Counted from the first letter of the stretch, positions 18,077 to 28,083 are shown. The stretch: DNA of 64,000 bases from Psychrobacter immobilis (GCA_904846265.1 CAJHAA010000011.1:37411-101410), one strand, 5' to 3'. A program made the numbers and translations. The notes: generated by a model from the sequence alone, not told the origin.

Positions 18077-18856
18077 CTAGCGCACCACACCACGACGGCT
18101 TTTTTGTAGTGAATCAATGAGCAACTGGATTTTCGGCTCTTTTGGTAGCAGCTCATTATTCAAAACCTCAAGCGCTTGCACGGTCGTAAGACCCGATCTA
18201 AAAATCATACGGTAAGCTTGACGCAATACCTCAATTGTCTCTTTTGACCATCCTTTACGACGCATGCCTTCCACATTGAGACCATGAGTCGTCGCTGGAT
18301 TACCAGATACCATGGTAAAGGCGGCTACATCTTTTAGAATCAGACTTGCGCCCCCAATCAAGCTATAGTCATCCACCGTACAAAACTGATGAATACCTGA
18401 ATTACCGCCAATGATCGTGTGATTACCAATAGTCACATGCCCTGCAACGCCAACATTGTTGGCCAATACATTATGATCGCCAATCACACAATCATGAGCC
18501 ACATGAGTGTTCACCATCAGTAGATTATGGCTGCCTATTTTAGTGAGCTCACTATCTTGTGCGGTGCCGCGGTGTAAACTACAGGCTTCTCGAATGGTAT
18601 TATAATCGCCAATCTCAAGCCAAGTACGCTCACCAGCATACTTCAAATCCTGAGGATCTTCGCCAATGCTCGCAAATTGATAAAACTCATTGTGTTGACC
18701 AATACGAGTCAATTTGGTAACAACTACATGGCGATGCAGAACCGTGTGAGCACCAATAGTGACCTCATCACCGACGATACAATACGGACCAATGATAGCA
18801 GTCTCATCAATTTGGGCGGACGGTGAGATGAGTGCTGTTGGATGGATCTGACTCAT
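18077..18856 (-). CDS. lpxA: UDP-N-acetylglucosamine 3-O-acyltransferase
   Basis: Catalyses the first step of lipid A synthesis, transferring a 3-hydroxyacyl chain from ACP to UDP-GlcNAc in the cytoplasm. The start at 18856 gives MSQIHPTALISPSAQ, 259 residues (E. coli 262), with AAAGG eight bases upstream; a longer in-frame extension from 18901 lacks family resemblance. The left-handed beta-helix hexapeptide repeats are visible throughout (for example IGPYCIVGDEVTIGAHTVLH). The catalytic His lies in MVNTHVAHDCVIGDHN. The C-terminal helical part (KGWSKETIEVLRQAYR) completes the family architecture. It is the last gene of the cluster, after fabZ. Confidence 0.96.
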   Translation of the reverse strand: MSQIHPTALISPSAQIDETAIIGPYCIVGDEVTIGAHTVLHRHVVVTKLTRIGQHNEFYQFASIGEDPQDLKYAGERTWLEIGDYNTIREACSLHRGTAQDSELTKIGSHNLLMVNTHVAHDCVIGDHNVLANNVGVAGHVTIGNHTIIGGNSGIHQFCTVDDYSLIGGASLILKDVAAFTMVSGNPATTHGLNVEGMRRKGWSKETIEVLRQAYRMIFRSGLTTVQALEVLNNELLPKEPKIQLLIDSLQKSRRGVVR

Positions 18857-19058
18857 AATGTGGGCCTTTGTATGATCTGATGCGAGTAAATGGTAAAACA
18901 AATACAGCCAATTCAGTTTTATGAGAAAACCTAAGCATGGCTCTGCTGTTAAATGCGAGTGTCAATTATAATGCTTGTGACCCGCTTTGACCTAATTTTT
19001 TAGATGCTTTGTTTAAAGAATTAGGTCGGCTACGAGGCACAATGGCTATTAGTAAACG

Positions 19059-19568
19059 TTATTGTTCTTGGCGAGCAATCATTATTTGCGCACTGGCAGC
19101 TAACTCATCGTCAACATGTACAGTACAGTCAAATTTATAAATACCGCGCTTCTGCATCACTGTTTTAGCACGAATAGTCAACTGATCACCAGGAATCACT
19201 CGACGTTTAAAACGGACTTTATCAACACCTGCAAACAGATATAAATAACCATCTTCTGCGGTCAGACCGGCACTGATAAATCCGAGCACACCTGAGACCT
19301 GAGCCATGCACTCAACCATGAGTACTCCTGGCATAATCGGCTCATCAGGAAAATGACCATTGAAAAACTCTTCATTGATAGTCACATTCTTAATACCCGT
19401 AATGCACTCACCAGGTGTGCAATCAATAATCTTATCTACTAAAAGAAAAGGATAACGGTGTGGCAAATAATGCTTTAACGTATGATAAGTTAATGGCAGC
19501 GTAAGACCTTGCTCAGCTAAGCTTTTCATTTCTTTATCATTCAAAATATCGATATCGGTGCTGCTCAT
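19059..19568 (-). CDS. fabZ: (3R)-hydroxyacyl-ACP dehydratase
   Basis: Dehydrates beta-hydroxyacyl-ACP in fatty acid elongation and competes with LpxA for the hydroxyacyl-ACP pool, hence the conserved linkage. The 169-residue hot-dog-fold protein has LPHRYPFLLVDKII, the catalytic FNGHFPDEPIMPGVLMVECMAQVSG (His and Glu) and RVIPGDQLTI. An AAGGAAG seven bases before ATG supports the start. The N-terminus is about 18 residues longer than the E. coli protein (151). It is preceded by lpxD and followed by lpxA. Confidence 0.96.
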   Translation of the reverse strand: MSSTDIDILNDKEMKSLAEQGLTLPLTYHTLKHYLPHRYPFLLVDKIIDCTPGECITGIKNVTINEEFFNGHFPDEPIMPGVLMVECMAQVSGVLGFISAGLTAEDGYLYLFAGVDKVRFKRRVIPGDQLTIRAKTVMQKRGIYKFDCTVHVDDELAASAQIMIARQEQ

Positions 19569-19640
19569 AATGGTGCTTCCTTGCTATGTTTCAAATCGCT
19601 ATGATTTTACTGTGTTTGTATATATGCATTGATATTTGCG

Positions 19641-20657
19641 CTAATCACGCCCAAGCTGACGGAAGCGTACAGCTGCCCGTCGCCAGTTAGCTGTCGGCAT
19701 AGCAGCCGTTCCAGAGGAGTATGAACCAGCGGTTTTGATAGATTTGGTTACCATGGTCATCCCAGATAAAGTGACATCATCTGTAATCTCAATATGACCT
19801 GTGATACCGACCGCACCGCCAATAATACAGCGCTTGCCGATACTAGTGCTGCCCGCGATACCCGTTTGAGCCGCGATGGCTGTGCCATCACCGATACGCA
19901 CGTTATGAGCAACTTGTACCAAATTATCAATAATAACGTGATTGCCAATGACCGTATCATCAATGGCACCTCGGTCAATGCAAGTTTGACTACCAATTCG
20001 CACATGGTTGCCAATTACGACCCGTCCTAACTGAGCGATACGCTCCCAGCCAGTGGTACTAGGATCTTTGGTTGGTGCAAAACCAAAGCCTTCTGCACCC
20101 ACACTGACACCCGCGTGTAACCTTACATGATCACCAATGACACAATCATGCCCGATCACTACTTGTGATTTGATAACGCCATCAGTACCAATAGTCGTAT
20201 TTTCTTCGATCACCACATGCGCCGCAAGTGAGCTACGCGCACCAATTTGCACATAATCGGCAATCACACAAAAAGGTCCGATATTCACCTGCTCACCAAT
20301 GACCGCACTATCAGCAATCACAGCGCTAGGATGAATACCACCAGACAGTGACTCACGAGCAAACAACTGACTAGCACCAGCATAAGCTAAGTAGGGGCTT
20401 GCGACGACTAACGCTATCGCTGTGGTGGGCACTTGGTCGCGATATTCCGCAGTAACCAATACAGCCCCTGCCTCGCTAATAGCCAGACTAGAAATATAAT
20501 GAGGATCGGCCAAAAAGCTTAACTGATTATGACCAGCCGTGGTCAAACTACCAATACTGCTGAATTTTTGACGTAACTGTTCAGCGCTGATTTCAGCCTT
20601 ATTGGTGATGGGCTGACGCTGCTCAATCCGAGTGATAAGTTGCTCAATCGTTATCAT
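19641..20657 (-). CDS. lpxD: UDP-3-O-(3-hydroxyacyl)glucosamine N-acyltransferase
   Basis: The third enzyme of lipid A synthesis, adding the N-linked hydroxyacyl chain. From ATG 20657 it is 338 residues (E. coli 341), starting MITIEQLITRIEQRQ. The frame continues upstream as a hydrophobic stretch to a TTG at 20711, but that codon lies within a hairpin and the extra residues are not family-like, so I reject it. The N-terminal uridine-binding domain includes NQLSFLADPHYISSL. The hexapeptide beta-helix follows, and the catalytic His is in the HVRLHAGVSVGAEGFGFAP to DNLVQVAHNVRIG region. It follows bamA without an intervening skp gene. Confidence 0.95.
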   Translation of the reverse strand: MITIEQLITRIEQRQPITNKAEISAEQLRQKFSSIGSLTTAGHNQLSFLADPHYISSLAISEAGAVLVTAEYRDQVPTTAIALVVASPYLAYAGASQLFARESLSGGIHPSAVIADSAVIGEQVNIGPFCVIADYVQIGARSSLAAHVVIEENTTIGTDGVIKSQVVIGHDCVIGDHVRLHAGVSVGAEGFGFAPTKDPSTTGWERIAQLGRVVIGNHVRIGSQTCIDRGAIDDTVIGNHVIIDNLVQVAHNVRIGDGTAIAAQTGIAGSTSIGKRCIIGGAVGITGHIEITDDVTLSGMTMVTKSIKTAGSYSSGTAAMPTANWRRAAVRFRQLGRD

Positions 20658-20694
20658 AGTGACTATTAATATAAATATTATTATGAATAAGACA

Positions 20695-20724
20695 ATCGCC
20701 AAGCTGAACAATCACCTTGGCGAT
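20695..20724 (-). repeat. Hairpin at the bamA-lpxD junction
   Basis: ATCGCCAAG (20695-20703) and CTTGGCGAT (20716-20724) are perfect arms around a 12-base loop, about 80 bases after the bamA stop. Only a weak T-rich tract follows on the minus strand, so it may be an attenuator or an mRNA-stabilising structure rather than a full terminator. Confidence 0.6.
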
Positions 20725-20803
20725 CTACTAATATCTAACAGATGCTGCGTTCATTCAAGTAACTGCTATCGTTAACGACATGAACGCAAACAATCATGCT
20801 ACG

Positions 20804-23227
20804 TTAGAACGTATTACCAATCTGGAACTGAACTTTTTCAGTTTCATCGCCTTCTTTATCACCGATAGGTACAGCATAACTTAATGAAATTGGACCAATT
20901 GGCGTATACCAGGTTATACCTGCACCCGCACTAAAGCGCATACTATTGTCTTGCGTCAACAGTGGTACGCCCGTATCAGTACCGTCATTAGGATTGATAA
21001 AAGTACGATCTTCCTTATCAGTCGTATCAAATACCTGACCACCTTCGGCAAACAATACCGGACGCACTTGATCTGCCCAATCGCCCTTAAACGGCATTGG
21101 CAAAATTAGCTCACTACCGAAGCTGACTAGCGCATTACCACCGATATCTTCATCTTTGTAACGCACATCATCATTTATGGCATCATAATACGTTTGTGAT
21201 TTTGGCCCAAGGGTTGAGGCCTCATAACCACGTACAGAGCCATAGCCCCCAGCATAAAAGTTTTCATAAAACGGCAAATCATTACCATAGCCAAGCTTAG
21301 TATAACCGCGTGCTACCCAGTCTTTGTAGAAGGGATAATAGATGTTGCCGCTATAAACAAGTTTTTGATAGTTGGTATCACCCAAGCCAATGGTGGCATC
21401 GACCGTATGGCTCATACCTTTGGTCGGGAACACTGGACGATCTAAGGTGCTATAGTCCCAGCCAAATAGTAGGTTATAAGTATTGTAATCATTTTTGAAG
21501 CCTGTGCGTCCAGAAGCCACATTTTCATCATTGACAAAGTTCTCAAACGTACCGCCATCATCAATAATTTGCTGAACGTTTGATACACCCAAGAAGCGAC
21601 CACCACGTACTGACGTATTATCAACGTTCAAGCCCGCACTAACGCGTTTGGTTTCATCAACAGGATAACTGTAGTTCAGCGTCGCACCATAAGAATCGGT
21701 GACATAGTTACTGACGTTTCTATCATCGTATTTCGTTTCACGATAATAGGCACTAAGACCTTGTGAGACGCCGTTTTCGGTAAAGTAGGGATCGGTATAA
21801 CCCAAGCTATAAGAATCACGGGTTTCTGAGCGTGATAGTGCCGCTTTCACACGGTTACCTGTACCCATAAAGTTGTTTTGTGTTAGATCTAACTGGAAGG
21901 TCACACCGCCGCTTTGCGAGTAACCCGCGGCAATCGTTGAGCTACCAGAAGGCTGCTCTTCAACCGTATAATTAATATCTACTTGGTCTGGTTGGTTCGG
22001 TACTGGTTTCACATCAACGTTGACAGCTTTAAAGAAGCCTGTACGCATCAGACGTGTCCGTGACAACTGGATTTTGTCACTAGTCGCCAATGCGCCTTCT
22101 AATTGACGCATTTCACGGCGCAGGACTTCGTCTTGAGTTTTGATGTTACCAGTAAAATTAATACGACGAACGTAAATAGGACGTGCAGGGTCGATGAAAT
22201 AATCGATATCCACTACTTTAGTCTCGTCATTGATACGTGGTACTGGTCTCACCTGCGCCAAATAATAGCCTTCATTACCGTAACGACTCTTAAGTGCCGC
22301 GGTGGTTTCATCGAGCTTGGCTTGCGAGTACTTTTCATTGGGTGCAAAAGTCACCAACTCTGTTAGTTCATTGTTCTCAAAAGTCGGCTTACCTAAGAAA
22401 TTCACTTCGCCAAACTGATATTGTTCGCCTTCGCTTAGACTCACTTCGATAAACACACTGCTCTTATCTTCACTGATGTTGAGCACCGCATTATCTACTG
22501 CAAAACGTACATAACCATCGTTTTGGTAAAGCGCTTTTAAATTCTCTAAACTGGCAGCCAGCTTTTCTTTGGCATAACGATCAGACTTTGACAGCAGACG
22601 TGTCCACGAAGACTCTTTTACCGCAAAAACGTCTTTGATTTCTTCATCACTAAAGTGTTTATTGCCAATGATATTAATATCGACCACTTTGGCAGGTTTA
22701 CCTTCGACAAAACGCACGTCGAGCTTGACGCGATTGCCATCAAGTAACGTTTGATCAACCTCGATATTGCTGTTGTAATAGCCTTGGCTGATATATTGCT
22801 GCTGTAGCTCATTGGCAACGCCTTGTAGCGTGGCTTGTTTCAGCACATTACCGGCAGACAGACCAGCATTGTCCAGCCCTTGCTCTAGCCCTTCTTTTGG
22901 AATGAGCTTATTGCCCTCAAAATTGACTTCAGCAATCGTTGGGCGCTCAACGACATCAAACCGTAGCTGTCCACCTTCGATACGGCTTTGAATATCAGCA
23001 AAATTTTCGGTCGCATAAAGCGCCTTAATACTGGCCGCTAAACTACTGTCATTTACCGTATCCCCTACCGAAATAGGTAGAACCGGATAGAGGCTATCGG
23101 GGGTTAAACGTTGCAAACCATTGAAACCGATGTCAGTGACTACAAATTCTGCAGCCTGCACTGGCATACTCATCATCGCTACAACTAACGGCAACCCTGC
23201 CGCGCTCATAAATAAAGGCGTACGCAT
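20804..23227 (-). CDS. bamA: Outer membrane protein assembly factor BamA
   Basis: The central Omp85 barrel of the BAM complex, which folds and inserts outer-membrane proteins, LptD among them. From ATG 23227 the precursor is 807 residues (E. coli 810), with a signal peptide ending PVQA and an in-frame GTG two codons upstream as an alternative. Five POTRA domains span about residues 25-420, beginning FVVTDIGFNGLQRLTPDSLY. The 16-strand barrel follows, with the conserved lid-lock motif as GGYGSVRGYEAS (VRGY where E. coli has VRGF) and a C-terminal VQFQIGNTF ending in Phe, as expected for barrel targeting. It lies between rseP and lpxD. A hairpin precedes it in the rseP-bamA gap. Confidence 0.97.
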   Translation of the reverse strand: MRTPLFMSAAGLPLVVAMMSMPVQAAEFVVTDIGFNGLQRLTPDSLYPVLPISVGDTVNDSSLAASIKALYATENFADIQSRIEGGQLRFDVVERPTIAEVNFEGNKLIPKEGLEQGLDNAGLSAGNVLKQATLQGVANELQQQYISQGYYNSNIEVDQTLLDGNRVKLDVRFVEGKPAKVVDINIIGNKHFSDEEIKDVFAVKESSWTRLLSKSDRYAKEKLAASLENLKALYQNDGYVRFAVDNAVLNISEDKSSVFIEVSLSEGEQYQFGEVNFLGKPTFENNELTELVTFAPNEKYSQAKLDETTAALKSRYGNEGYYLAQVRPVPRINDETKVVDIDYFIDPARPIYVRRINFTGNIKTQDEVLRREMRQLEGALATSDKIQLSRTRLMRTGFFKAVNVDVKPVPNQPDQVDINYTVEEQPSGSSTIAAGYSQSGGVTFQLDLTQNNFMGTGNRVKAALSRSETRDSYSLGYTDPYFTENGVSQGLSAYYRETKYDDRNVSNYVTDSYGATLNYSYPVDETKRVSAGLNVDNTSVRGGRFLGVSNVQQIIDDGGTFENFVNDENVASGRTGFKNDYNTYNLLFGWDYSTLDRPVFPTKGMSHTVDATIGLGDTNYQKLVYSGNIYYPFYKDWVARGYTKLGYGNDLPFYENFYAGGYGSVRGYEASTLGPKSQTYYDAINDDVRYKDEDIGGNALVSFGSELILPMPFKGDWADQVRPVLFAEGGQVFDTTDKEDRTFINPNDGTDTGVPLLTQDNSMRFSAGAGITWYTPIGPISLSYAVPIGDKEGDETEKVQFQIGNTF

Positions 23228-23386
23228 AAACACTATCCGTCAATAAAAAACTTGCTTAAGTTAAGTTAAAAAGCCCATATTGTCTAGCGCATTTCGCATG
23301 AAATTTAAGCGCATACGCAGCAGACTCAGAACACTTTATATAAAATGCATCACAAAATAAACTAAAAATTACGATTAGTACAGAGG

Positions 23387-23416
23387 CCATGATACAAAGC
23401 ATGCTACCTATCATGG
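23387..23416 (-). repeat. Hairpin in the rseP-bamA gap
   Basis: CCATGATA (23387-23394) and TATCATGG (23409-23416) are perfect arms around 14 bases. There is no T-run on either side. It lies in the 256-base gap between rseP and bamA and may modulate or protect the transcript. Confidence 0.45.
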
Positions 23417-23489
23417 TCATAATCATCCCATAATAGGCGTAAAACCATTAGTATCTCGTGCCTTATCGATCATATTAGCGATTCGCTGG

Positions 23490-24866
23490 TCAAAACAGCC
23501 GACTAATATCATTACCAATTGCTAACACCATGAAACCTGCCAGCAAGAGTAAGCCGATATTTAGTCCAATCATTTGCACCCCTTCCGAGAGTGGCTTACC
23601 ACGAATCAATTCAATAAGATAATACACAATATGACCGCCATCCAACACAGGAATGGGCAAAAGATTGAGTACAGCAAGGCTCAAACTAATCAAAGCCGCC
23701 GTCGATAATACCATCTGCCAACTGATATCAAAACTCTGTTTGGCCACCTTGGCGATGGTAATCGGACCTGACAAATTGTCCAAACCAATCATGCCTGATA
23801 GCATCTTACCCATTGAGCTGACAGTCATCACTGCGAGCTGTTCAGTTTTCTCAAATGATTTCACCAGTGACTCACCAGGGCCATAGGCTACGGTGGTCTT
23901 GTAAGCGTCAGGAATAACAATTTCGGACTGTGCCACCATAGCACCAATTTGCCCATAATCGTTACCCAAATTGTCTTTTTTGCCTTGCGGCATAATCTGA
24001 AGCTGTACGGGTTTACCATCACGCAATACTGTAAAACTAAGCAAAATTTCAGGACTGTCGCGGATGATACGCGTGGCACTGAGCCAATCTTTAATTGGTT
24101 GATCATTGATAGCAATAATACGATCGCCTACTTTTAGACCTTGGCGACTGGCGGCACCCTCAGCGGTCAAATCACCTACTATCGGTGCAATATCTGGTTG
24201 CCATGGCAGCATGCCAAAGCTGGTCAACGCATCTTTACCTTGCGCGCTGCCTTGCATAAACTGAGATACGGGCGCTTGATAAGTTTTGATTGCATTATCA
24301 GCTTGTGTCTCTGATTGCAGAGTAATACTGACATTGTCCGTCTCGCCCATCCGTCCAGCAAGCCGATAGTTGATGCCTTCCCACGTTTGTACCTCATGCC
24401 CATCAATCGCAACGACTTTATCACCAACTGGCAACTGTGCCATAGCAGCAGGCGTATCAGGTAATACCTGCCCAATCTTCGTCGCCAGCTGCTCTGATGG
24501 TGTCATAAATAACACCCAAAACAGCGCAATAGCAATGATAAAGTTCATGATAGGACCGGCTGCAACAATCGCAATCTTTTTTAGCGGATGCTGACGATTA
24601 AACGCCAAATGTTGCTCAGCTTTTGCTACCTCACCTTCGCGCTCATCGAGCATTTTGACATAACCACCAAGTGGCAAAGCAGAAATACGATAATCAATAC
24701 CGCTTTTTTTGCTCGTCCAGCCAAAGAGTTTGGGACCAAACCCGATAGAATAGGTCAAGACTTTAACGCCGCAAAGACGAGCGACGATATAGTGTCCCCA
24801 CTCATGTAAGGCAATAAGCGGACCTAAGACAAATATTGCCGCAAGGAGCGTTAATAAAAACGTCAT
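23490..24866 (-). CDS. rseP: Site-2 zinc metalloprotease RseP
   Basis: An inner-membrane protease that performs the second cut of the anti-sigma factor in the sigma-E envelope stress response and clears signal peptide remnants. The 458-residue protein (E. coli 450) has the zinc motif HEWGH within the first helix (ALHEWGHYIVARLCGV). Two PDZ domains occupy the periplasmic centre (GEVLPDTPAAMAQLPVGDKVVAIDG-like and SRQGLKVGDRIIAINDQPI). The second active-site motif LPIPVLDGGHIVYYLIE is near the C-terminus. It lies 85 bases after dxr, as in most gamma-proteobacteria. Its targets (RseA) are not in the window. Confidence 0.96.
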   Translation of the reverse strand: MTFLLTLLAAIFVLGPLIALHEWGHYIVARLCGVKVLTYSIGFGPKLFGWTSKKSGIDYRISALPLGGYVKMLDEREGEVAKAEQHLAFNRQHPLKKIAIVAAGPIMNFIIAIALFWVLFMTPSEQLATKIGQVLPDTPAAMAQLPVGDKVVAIDGHEVQTWEGINYRLAGRMGETDNVSITLQSETQADNAIKTYQAPVSQFMQGSAQGKDALTSFGMLPWQPDIAPIVGDLTAEGAASRQGLKVGDRIIAINDQPIKDWLSATRIIRDSPEILLSFTVLRDGKPVQLQIMPQGKKDNLGNDYGQIGAMVAQSEIVIPDAYKTTVAYGPGESLVKSFEKTEQLAVMTVSSMGKMLSGMIGLDNLSGPITIAKVAKQSFDISWQMVLSTAALISLSLAVLNLLPIPVLDGGHIVYYLIELIRGKPLSEGVQMIGLNIGLLLLAGFMVLAIGNDISRLF

Positions 24867-24951
24867 GATCTTTTCTCAGTATGATTGCTCAGCATTCTTT
24901 TTTTGCATCTTTTACTAGCATCGTTTTTTAACGACGCAGTTGTTGATACAT

Positions 24952-26160
24952 TTACACCAACTTTGCCACAAGTTTTTCTGTAAGGTGACGTGCTATTTTA
25001 TCAATTGCTAGTATATCTTCTATGTCAGCCGTTTCGTTTAACGGTGGCAGCTGTATGTCATTTAATGCTTGCTCATTGATATCAGCAATGTCGGTCAGGC
25101 GAATTTTTCCAGCCAAAAATGCCGCCACGGCAATTTCATTCGCCGCATTTAAGACAATCGTCGCTTGTGTGCCCGCTTGCATCGCCTGTCTTGCCAAACG
25201 CAAACAGGCGAATTTTTGCAAGTCAGGCTCAATAAACTCTAAGCCGCTGAGCGCAAATAAATCCAAAGGCTGCGAGCCACTCTCAATACGATCAGGATAA
25301 CTGAGCGCATGGGCAATGGGCGTTTTCATATCGGGACTGCCGAGCTGCGCCAAAAAGCTACCATCGCTATATTCTACCATTGAGTGAATGATACTTTGTG
25401 GATGAATCACCACATTTATCTTATTTTCAGGCAAATCAAACAAATGGCAGGCTTCAATCAACTCAAGCCCTTTATTCATCATCGTAGCTGAGTCGACGGA
25501 TATCTTTTGACCCATTGACCAATTTGGATGTTTGACCGCTTCAGCGACGCTCGCTTGCTGCATCTGCGCAAACGATTTTTGCAAAAACGGCCCACCAGAG
25601 GCCGTTAACCATAGCTTGCGCACGCCGTGATTTGGCTGATGAATTTGGGTATTATCCTGCTGAATAGCCAGTGGTAAACACTGAAAAATAGCGTTGTGCT
25701 CAGAGTCAAGCGGTAGCAAAGTAGCATTGTGCATTTTGACGGCAGTAATCATCACTTGCCCTGCCATCACCAGCGCTTCTTTATTCGCCAGTAAAATACG
25801 CTTACCTGCACGAGCAGCGGCTAAAGTAGAAGGCAGACCAGCTGCGCCTACGATCGCAGCGACAACGGTATCCGTCTGCGAATCAGTGGCAATGTCGACC
25901 AGCCCTGCTTCGCCTCCTACCACATCGATGTCAAGACCTGCCGCACGGAGTCGCTGGGCAAAATCATCGACTGCGGCGGTCGGTACGCTAACGCGCTTTG
26001 GCAAAAACTGCTGGCAAAGTGCAAACAGTTTGTCTAAACGGTGATAGCCTGACAGAGCGTAGACCGTGTAAAGCTGTGGTTGCGCCGCTAATATTGCTAA
26101 CGTGCTATCGCCAATCGAACCTGTCGCGCCTAGTACGGCGATGCGTTGCGTCATAACCAT
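24952..26160 (-). CDS. dxr: 1-deoxy-D-xylulose 5-phosphate reductoisomerase
   Basis: The second step of the MEP isoprenoid pathway, converting DXP to MEP with NADPH; it supplies UppS next door. ATG 26160 has AGG five bases upstream, giving 402 residues (E. coli 398); the frame is open further up to 26241 but those residues are not family-like. Seen in order: the NADPH fold RIAVLGATGSIGDSTL, LLANKEALVMAG, PLDSEHNAIFQCLP (metal and substrate ligands) and KISVDSATMMNKGLELIEACHLF. It is the fosmidomycin target. It lies between cdsA and rseP. Confidence 0.97.
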   Translation of the reverse strand: MVMTQRIAVLGATGSIGDSTLAILAAQPQLYTVYALSGYHRLDKLFALCQQFLPKRVSVPTAAVDDFAQRLRAAGLDIDVVGGEAGLVDIATDSQTDTVVAAIVGAAGLPSTLAAARAGKRILLANKEALVMAGQVMITAVKMHNATLLPLDSEHNAIFQCLPLAIQQDNTQIHQPNHGVRKLWLTASGGPFLQKSFAQMQQASVAEAVKHPNWSMGQKISVDSATMMNKGLELIEACHLFDLPENKINVVIHPQSIIHSMVEYSDGSFLAQLGSPDMKTPIAHALSYPDRIESGSQPLDLFALSGLEFIEPDLQKFACLRLARQAMQAGTQATIVLNAANEIAVAAFLAGKIRLTDIADINEQALNDIQLPPLNETADIEDILAIDKIARHLTEKLVAKLV

Positions 26161-26313
26161 CGGTGCCTGTAAATGATACTCTAAAAAATTAAATAAGAAA
26201 TCGATAAAACGTTTGATAAATAAGAGATAGACAATATCCAATGTATTGATTATTCACTCATCTTAACTACTATAATTAGGGCGTATCATCGTCTATGAAT
26301 TATTTTTTCAGTC

Positions 26314-27123
26314 CTAAACCACTATCAAACCTAACTGCTGTATCGCCCAAAAACCAAGCGCAAATATCGGTGTGGCAGATAGCAGTGAGTCGATACGGTC
26401 AAGCACGCCGCCATGCCCCGGTAAAATCGTTCCTGAATCTTTGACATCAGCGCGGCGCTTAAGCATCGACTCAAATAAATCACCAAGTACCGAGGCTAAA
26501 ATGGTCAAGGCTGATAATGCTACAAATGCGACTAACGGCACACCAGTCAATTGCAACTTAAATACACTGATGGCAATGACCACGAGCAGACCGGTAACCA
26601 AACCACCTGCCAGCCCTTCCATACTTTTATTGGGTGAGACATTTGGTGCCATTTTACGGCGACCAAGCTTACGCCCCACAAAATAAGCGCCACTATCTGC
26701 GCACCAGACCAAAAGGAACACATAGAGTAACCACCATGCTGACAATTGCCACAAATAAAACATCGCCGTAATCGATGCGGTCAATATCACCGCACCCATC
26801 AATGCCAGTTTTTTGCCATACCAATTGGTATGAGTCGGGAACACTCGCACCCAAGACAGCGCCATTAGCCATATAGCCAGTGAAGCCACCCACCAAAACA
26901 GCCATGTCACTTTAAACATGAGTGATACTAGGGTCAACACCAAAACCAATAGCACAAACAGCGCAGGATGACGCCACTTCGGCATCAACTTAGTCCATTC
27001 GTGAGCGGCGATAATAACGCCAATCGCTAACAACGGTGCAAATAAAATAGGGGTTTGGCTCGCAAACATTGCAATACCAACGATAATAACGAGAACAACT
27101 GCCGTCTTAATTCGTTGCCACAT
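26314..27123 (-). CDS. cdsA: Phosphatidate cytidylyltransferase
   Basis: Makes CDP-diacylglycerol from phosphatidate and CTP in the inner membrane, the precursor for all phospholipids, including the cardiolipin made by the cls product further along. The 269-residue protein has about eight hydrophobic helices and the family signature near the C-terminus, SMLKRRADVKDSGTILPGHGGVLDRIDSLL, with the metal-binding Asp residues. CADSGAYFVGRKLGRRKMAPNVSPNKSMEG, a conserved cytoplasmic segment, precedes it. It lies 200 bases after uppS and 150 before dxr. Confidence 0.95.
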   Translation of the reverse strand: MWQRIKTAVVLVIIVGIAMFASQTPILFAPLLAIGVIIAAHEWTKLMPKWRHPALFVLLVLVLTLVSLMFKVTWLFWWVASLAIWLMALSWVRVFPTHTNWYGKKLALMGAVILTASITAMFYLWQLSAWWLLYVFLLVWCADSGAYFVGRKLGRRKMAPNVSPNKSMEGLAGGLVTGLLVVIAISVFKLQLTGVPLVAFVALSALTILASVLGDLFESMLKRRADVKDSGTILPGHGGVLDRIDSLLSATPIFALGFWAIQQLGLIVV

Positions 27124-27324
27124 ACTTATTGAGCCTTATAATAATGAAAAACGCATGGTCAAAACGTGCATTATAGCAGCTAATCTACAATAGCCCACTA
27201 ATAGCAATTGACGCTTATTAACGCGGTTTATTATTTCACAAACAAGCAATATTAACTACTTATACGATAGCGGCTTTGTAAGAGCTTTTTCCTTTACAAA
27301 ATAACAGGCAAATGCTTAACACCA

Positions 27325-28083
27325 TTAACGACTTGCTTGCTCTATCACTATCTGCTCACTGGTTTTGCCAAAACGGCGCTGCCGCTGAGCGAACTCTTTT
27401 ACCATTGCTGCCAGCTCATCGGCTGCAAAATTCGGCCATAATGTCTGGGTAAAGAATAGCTCAGCATAGGCTGACTGCCACAATAAAAAGTTAGAAATTC
27501 GGTATTCACCGCCTGTGCGTATCAGCATATCTACTGCTGGTGCATCTGCTAATTGTACGTAGTTACCGAGCAATTCTTTATTAATATCATCAGCACGTAA
27601 CTGACCAGCCTCTACTTGCTGCGCCAGCTGTTTTGCCGCATGGGCAATATCCCATTGCCCACCATAACTGATAGCGATGACTAGAGTCATGGCTTTAAAG
27701 TTTGCTGTTTTTGCTTCAGCGTCCGCCATTAATGCTTGCAAATCATCACTCAGCTGACTGCGGTCACCAATAAAACGCAGACGAATACGATACTCATTCA
27801 TGCGTGGTATTTGCTCATGAATGGTCGAGGTTAACAGTTGCATGAGTAGTGCCACCTCACTGGGCGGGCGTTGCCAATTCTCACTAGAAAATGCAAATAC
27901 CGTTAATACCTCGATACCCGTATTGACGCAATACTCGACGATAGGATCGAGTGCATCTTTGCCAGCCACATGCCCTTGGCCTTTGCCCAAATCATTGGCT
28001 TTACCATAACGATTATTGCCATCCATGATGATAGCGATATGGCGTGGAAGAAGATCAGGAGCCAAAATGGCTGAAGTGGACAT
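27325..28083 (-). CDS. uppS: Undecaprenyl diphosphate synthase
   Basis: Cis-prenyltransferase that extends farnesyl diphosphate to the C55 lipid carrier of wall and O-antigen synthesis. The 252-residue protein has HIAIIMDGNNRYGKAN (catalytic Asp in MDGN), then VLTVFAFSSENWQRP, the substrate-binding FSxENWxRP motif. The C-terminal RTGGEYRISNFLLWQSAYAELFF follows. The first motif reads IMDGNNRYGK where E. coli has IMDGNGRWAK, a variant I recall from relatives of this family and do not regard as damaging. It is separated from frr by 312 bases with a hairpin. Confidence 0.96.
   Translation of the reverse strand: MSTSAILAPDLLPRHIAIIMDGNNRYGKANDLGKGQGHVAGKDALDPIVEYCVNTGIEVLTVFAFSSENWQRPPSEVALLMQLLTSTIHEQIPRMNEYRIRLRFIGDRSQLSDDLQALMADAEAKTANFKAMTLVIAISYGGQWDIAHAAKQLAQQVEAGQLRADDINKELLGNYVQLADAPAVDMLIRTGGEYRISNFLLWQSAYAELFFTQTLWPNFAADELAAMVKEFAQRQRRFGKTSEQIVIEQASR

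Noticed and set aside
20658..20711. Hydrophobic N-terminal extension of lpxD from a TTG start
   Set aside because: The TTG lies within a hairpin loop, LpxD homologs start at MITIEQ, and the extension is translated AT-rich spacer.
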